A stretch of 6,417 bases of DNA, from assembly GCA_937132175.1 (NCBI GenBank), contig CAKZNU010000012.1:1-6417 (forward strand), read 5' to 3'. This DNA is from an uncultured euryarchaeote (GTDB taxonomy: Archaea; Nanohalarchaeota; Nanosalinia; Nanosalinales; Nanosalinaceae). The notes under the pieces were generated by a model. It ran no database searches. It was not told where the DNA came from and saw nothing but the letters and a program-made list of their open reading frames with translations. Position numbers and translations under genes: made by a program. Position 1 is the first letter of the stretch, and every line of letters starts with the position of its first letter. Shown piece after piece: positions 6,381-6,417 of this stretch.

Positions 6381-6417
6381 AATGCAACAGGAGCAGTCTC
6401 CAGGGGCGTTGGTTGAT
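6377..6417 (+). CDS. Possible start of a downstream gene, 3' partial
   Basis: Two starts are possible. GTG 6377 overlaps the TGA of the giant gene as GTGA, has ideal spacing to GGAGGT, and reads M-K-C-N-R-S-S-L-Q-G-R-W-L. ATG 6382 lies just after the stop and reads M-Q-Q-E-Q-S-P-G-A-L-V-D with a longer spacer. Neither frame has a stop before the window ends. A four-base overlap would mean translational coupling in an operon. Too little is visible to assign a function, and these bases could instead be the remainder of an interrupted last module of the giant gene. Confidence 0.35.
   Translation, partial: MKCNRSSLQGRWL

Overview
The window is almost entirely one reading frame on the + strand. 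It is a fragment of a giant, modular, secreted or surface-exposed protein, open from the left edge (first complete codon at 3) to a TGA at 6378-6380, giving 2125 visible codons without a stop. The real start lies upstream of the window. A GTG at 99 only looks like a start: the 32 codons before it are in frame and match the end of a module that recurs later in the same protein.

Layout of the visible protein, left to right: end of one Ig-like module (3-98); two modules of the same kind (99-389 and 720-1028) flanking a Cys-free beta-rich segment (390-719); two Cys-paired beta-sandwich-like segments (about 1038-1676); an acidic domain ending in a GAYALA motif (about 1698-2228); a well-preserved DUF2341 domain (2253-2525); two segments resembling concanavalin/LamG jelly rolls (2559-3083, 3084-3359); four Ig-like segments (3363-4781); and a C-terminal array of two alternating module types in the order A-B-A-A-B-A (4782-6377), whose last A module stops about halfway. 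About 43 N-X-S/T sequons were counted by eye. No membrane segment, enzyme active site or recognisable C-terminal anchor is visible.

The 3' end of the frame carries a strong Shine-Dalgarno sequence (GGAGGT, 6365-6370) and a GTGA stop/start overlap, so a second gene may begin at 6377 or 6382. Only about a dozen of its codons are present. Alternatively, the giant gene is interrupted here and the following bases belong to the rest of its last module.

Organism: the acidic, lysine-poor, Ser/Thr/Asn/Asp-rich protein, dense N-glycosylation sequons, heavy use of AGA/AGG for arginine and ATA for isoleucine, roughly balanced base composition, DUF2341 and Ig-like arrays together suggest an archaeon, most plausibly a salt-adapted DPANN lineage such as Nanohaloarchaeota. 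This is an inference from style, not from a marker gene. The likely role is a cell-surface filament or adhesin, possibly for contact with a host or neighbouring cell. No intergenic stretch, RNA gene, CRISPR array or mobile element was seen.
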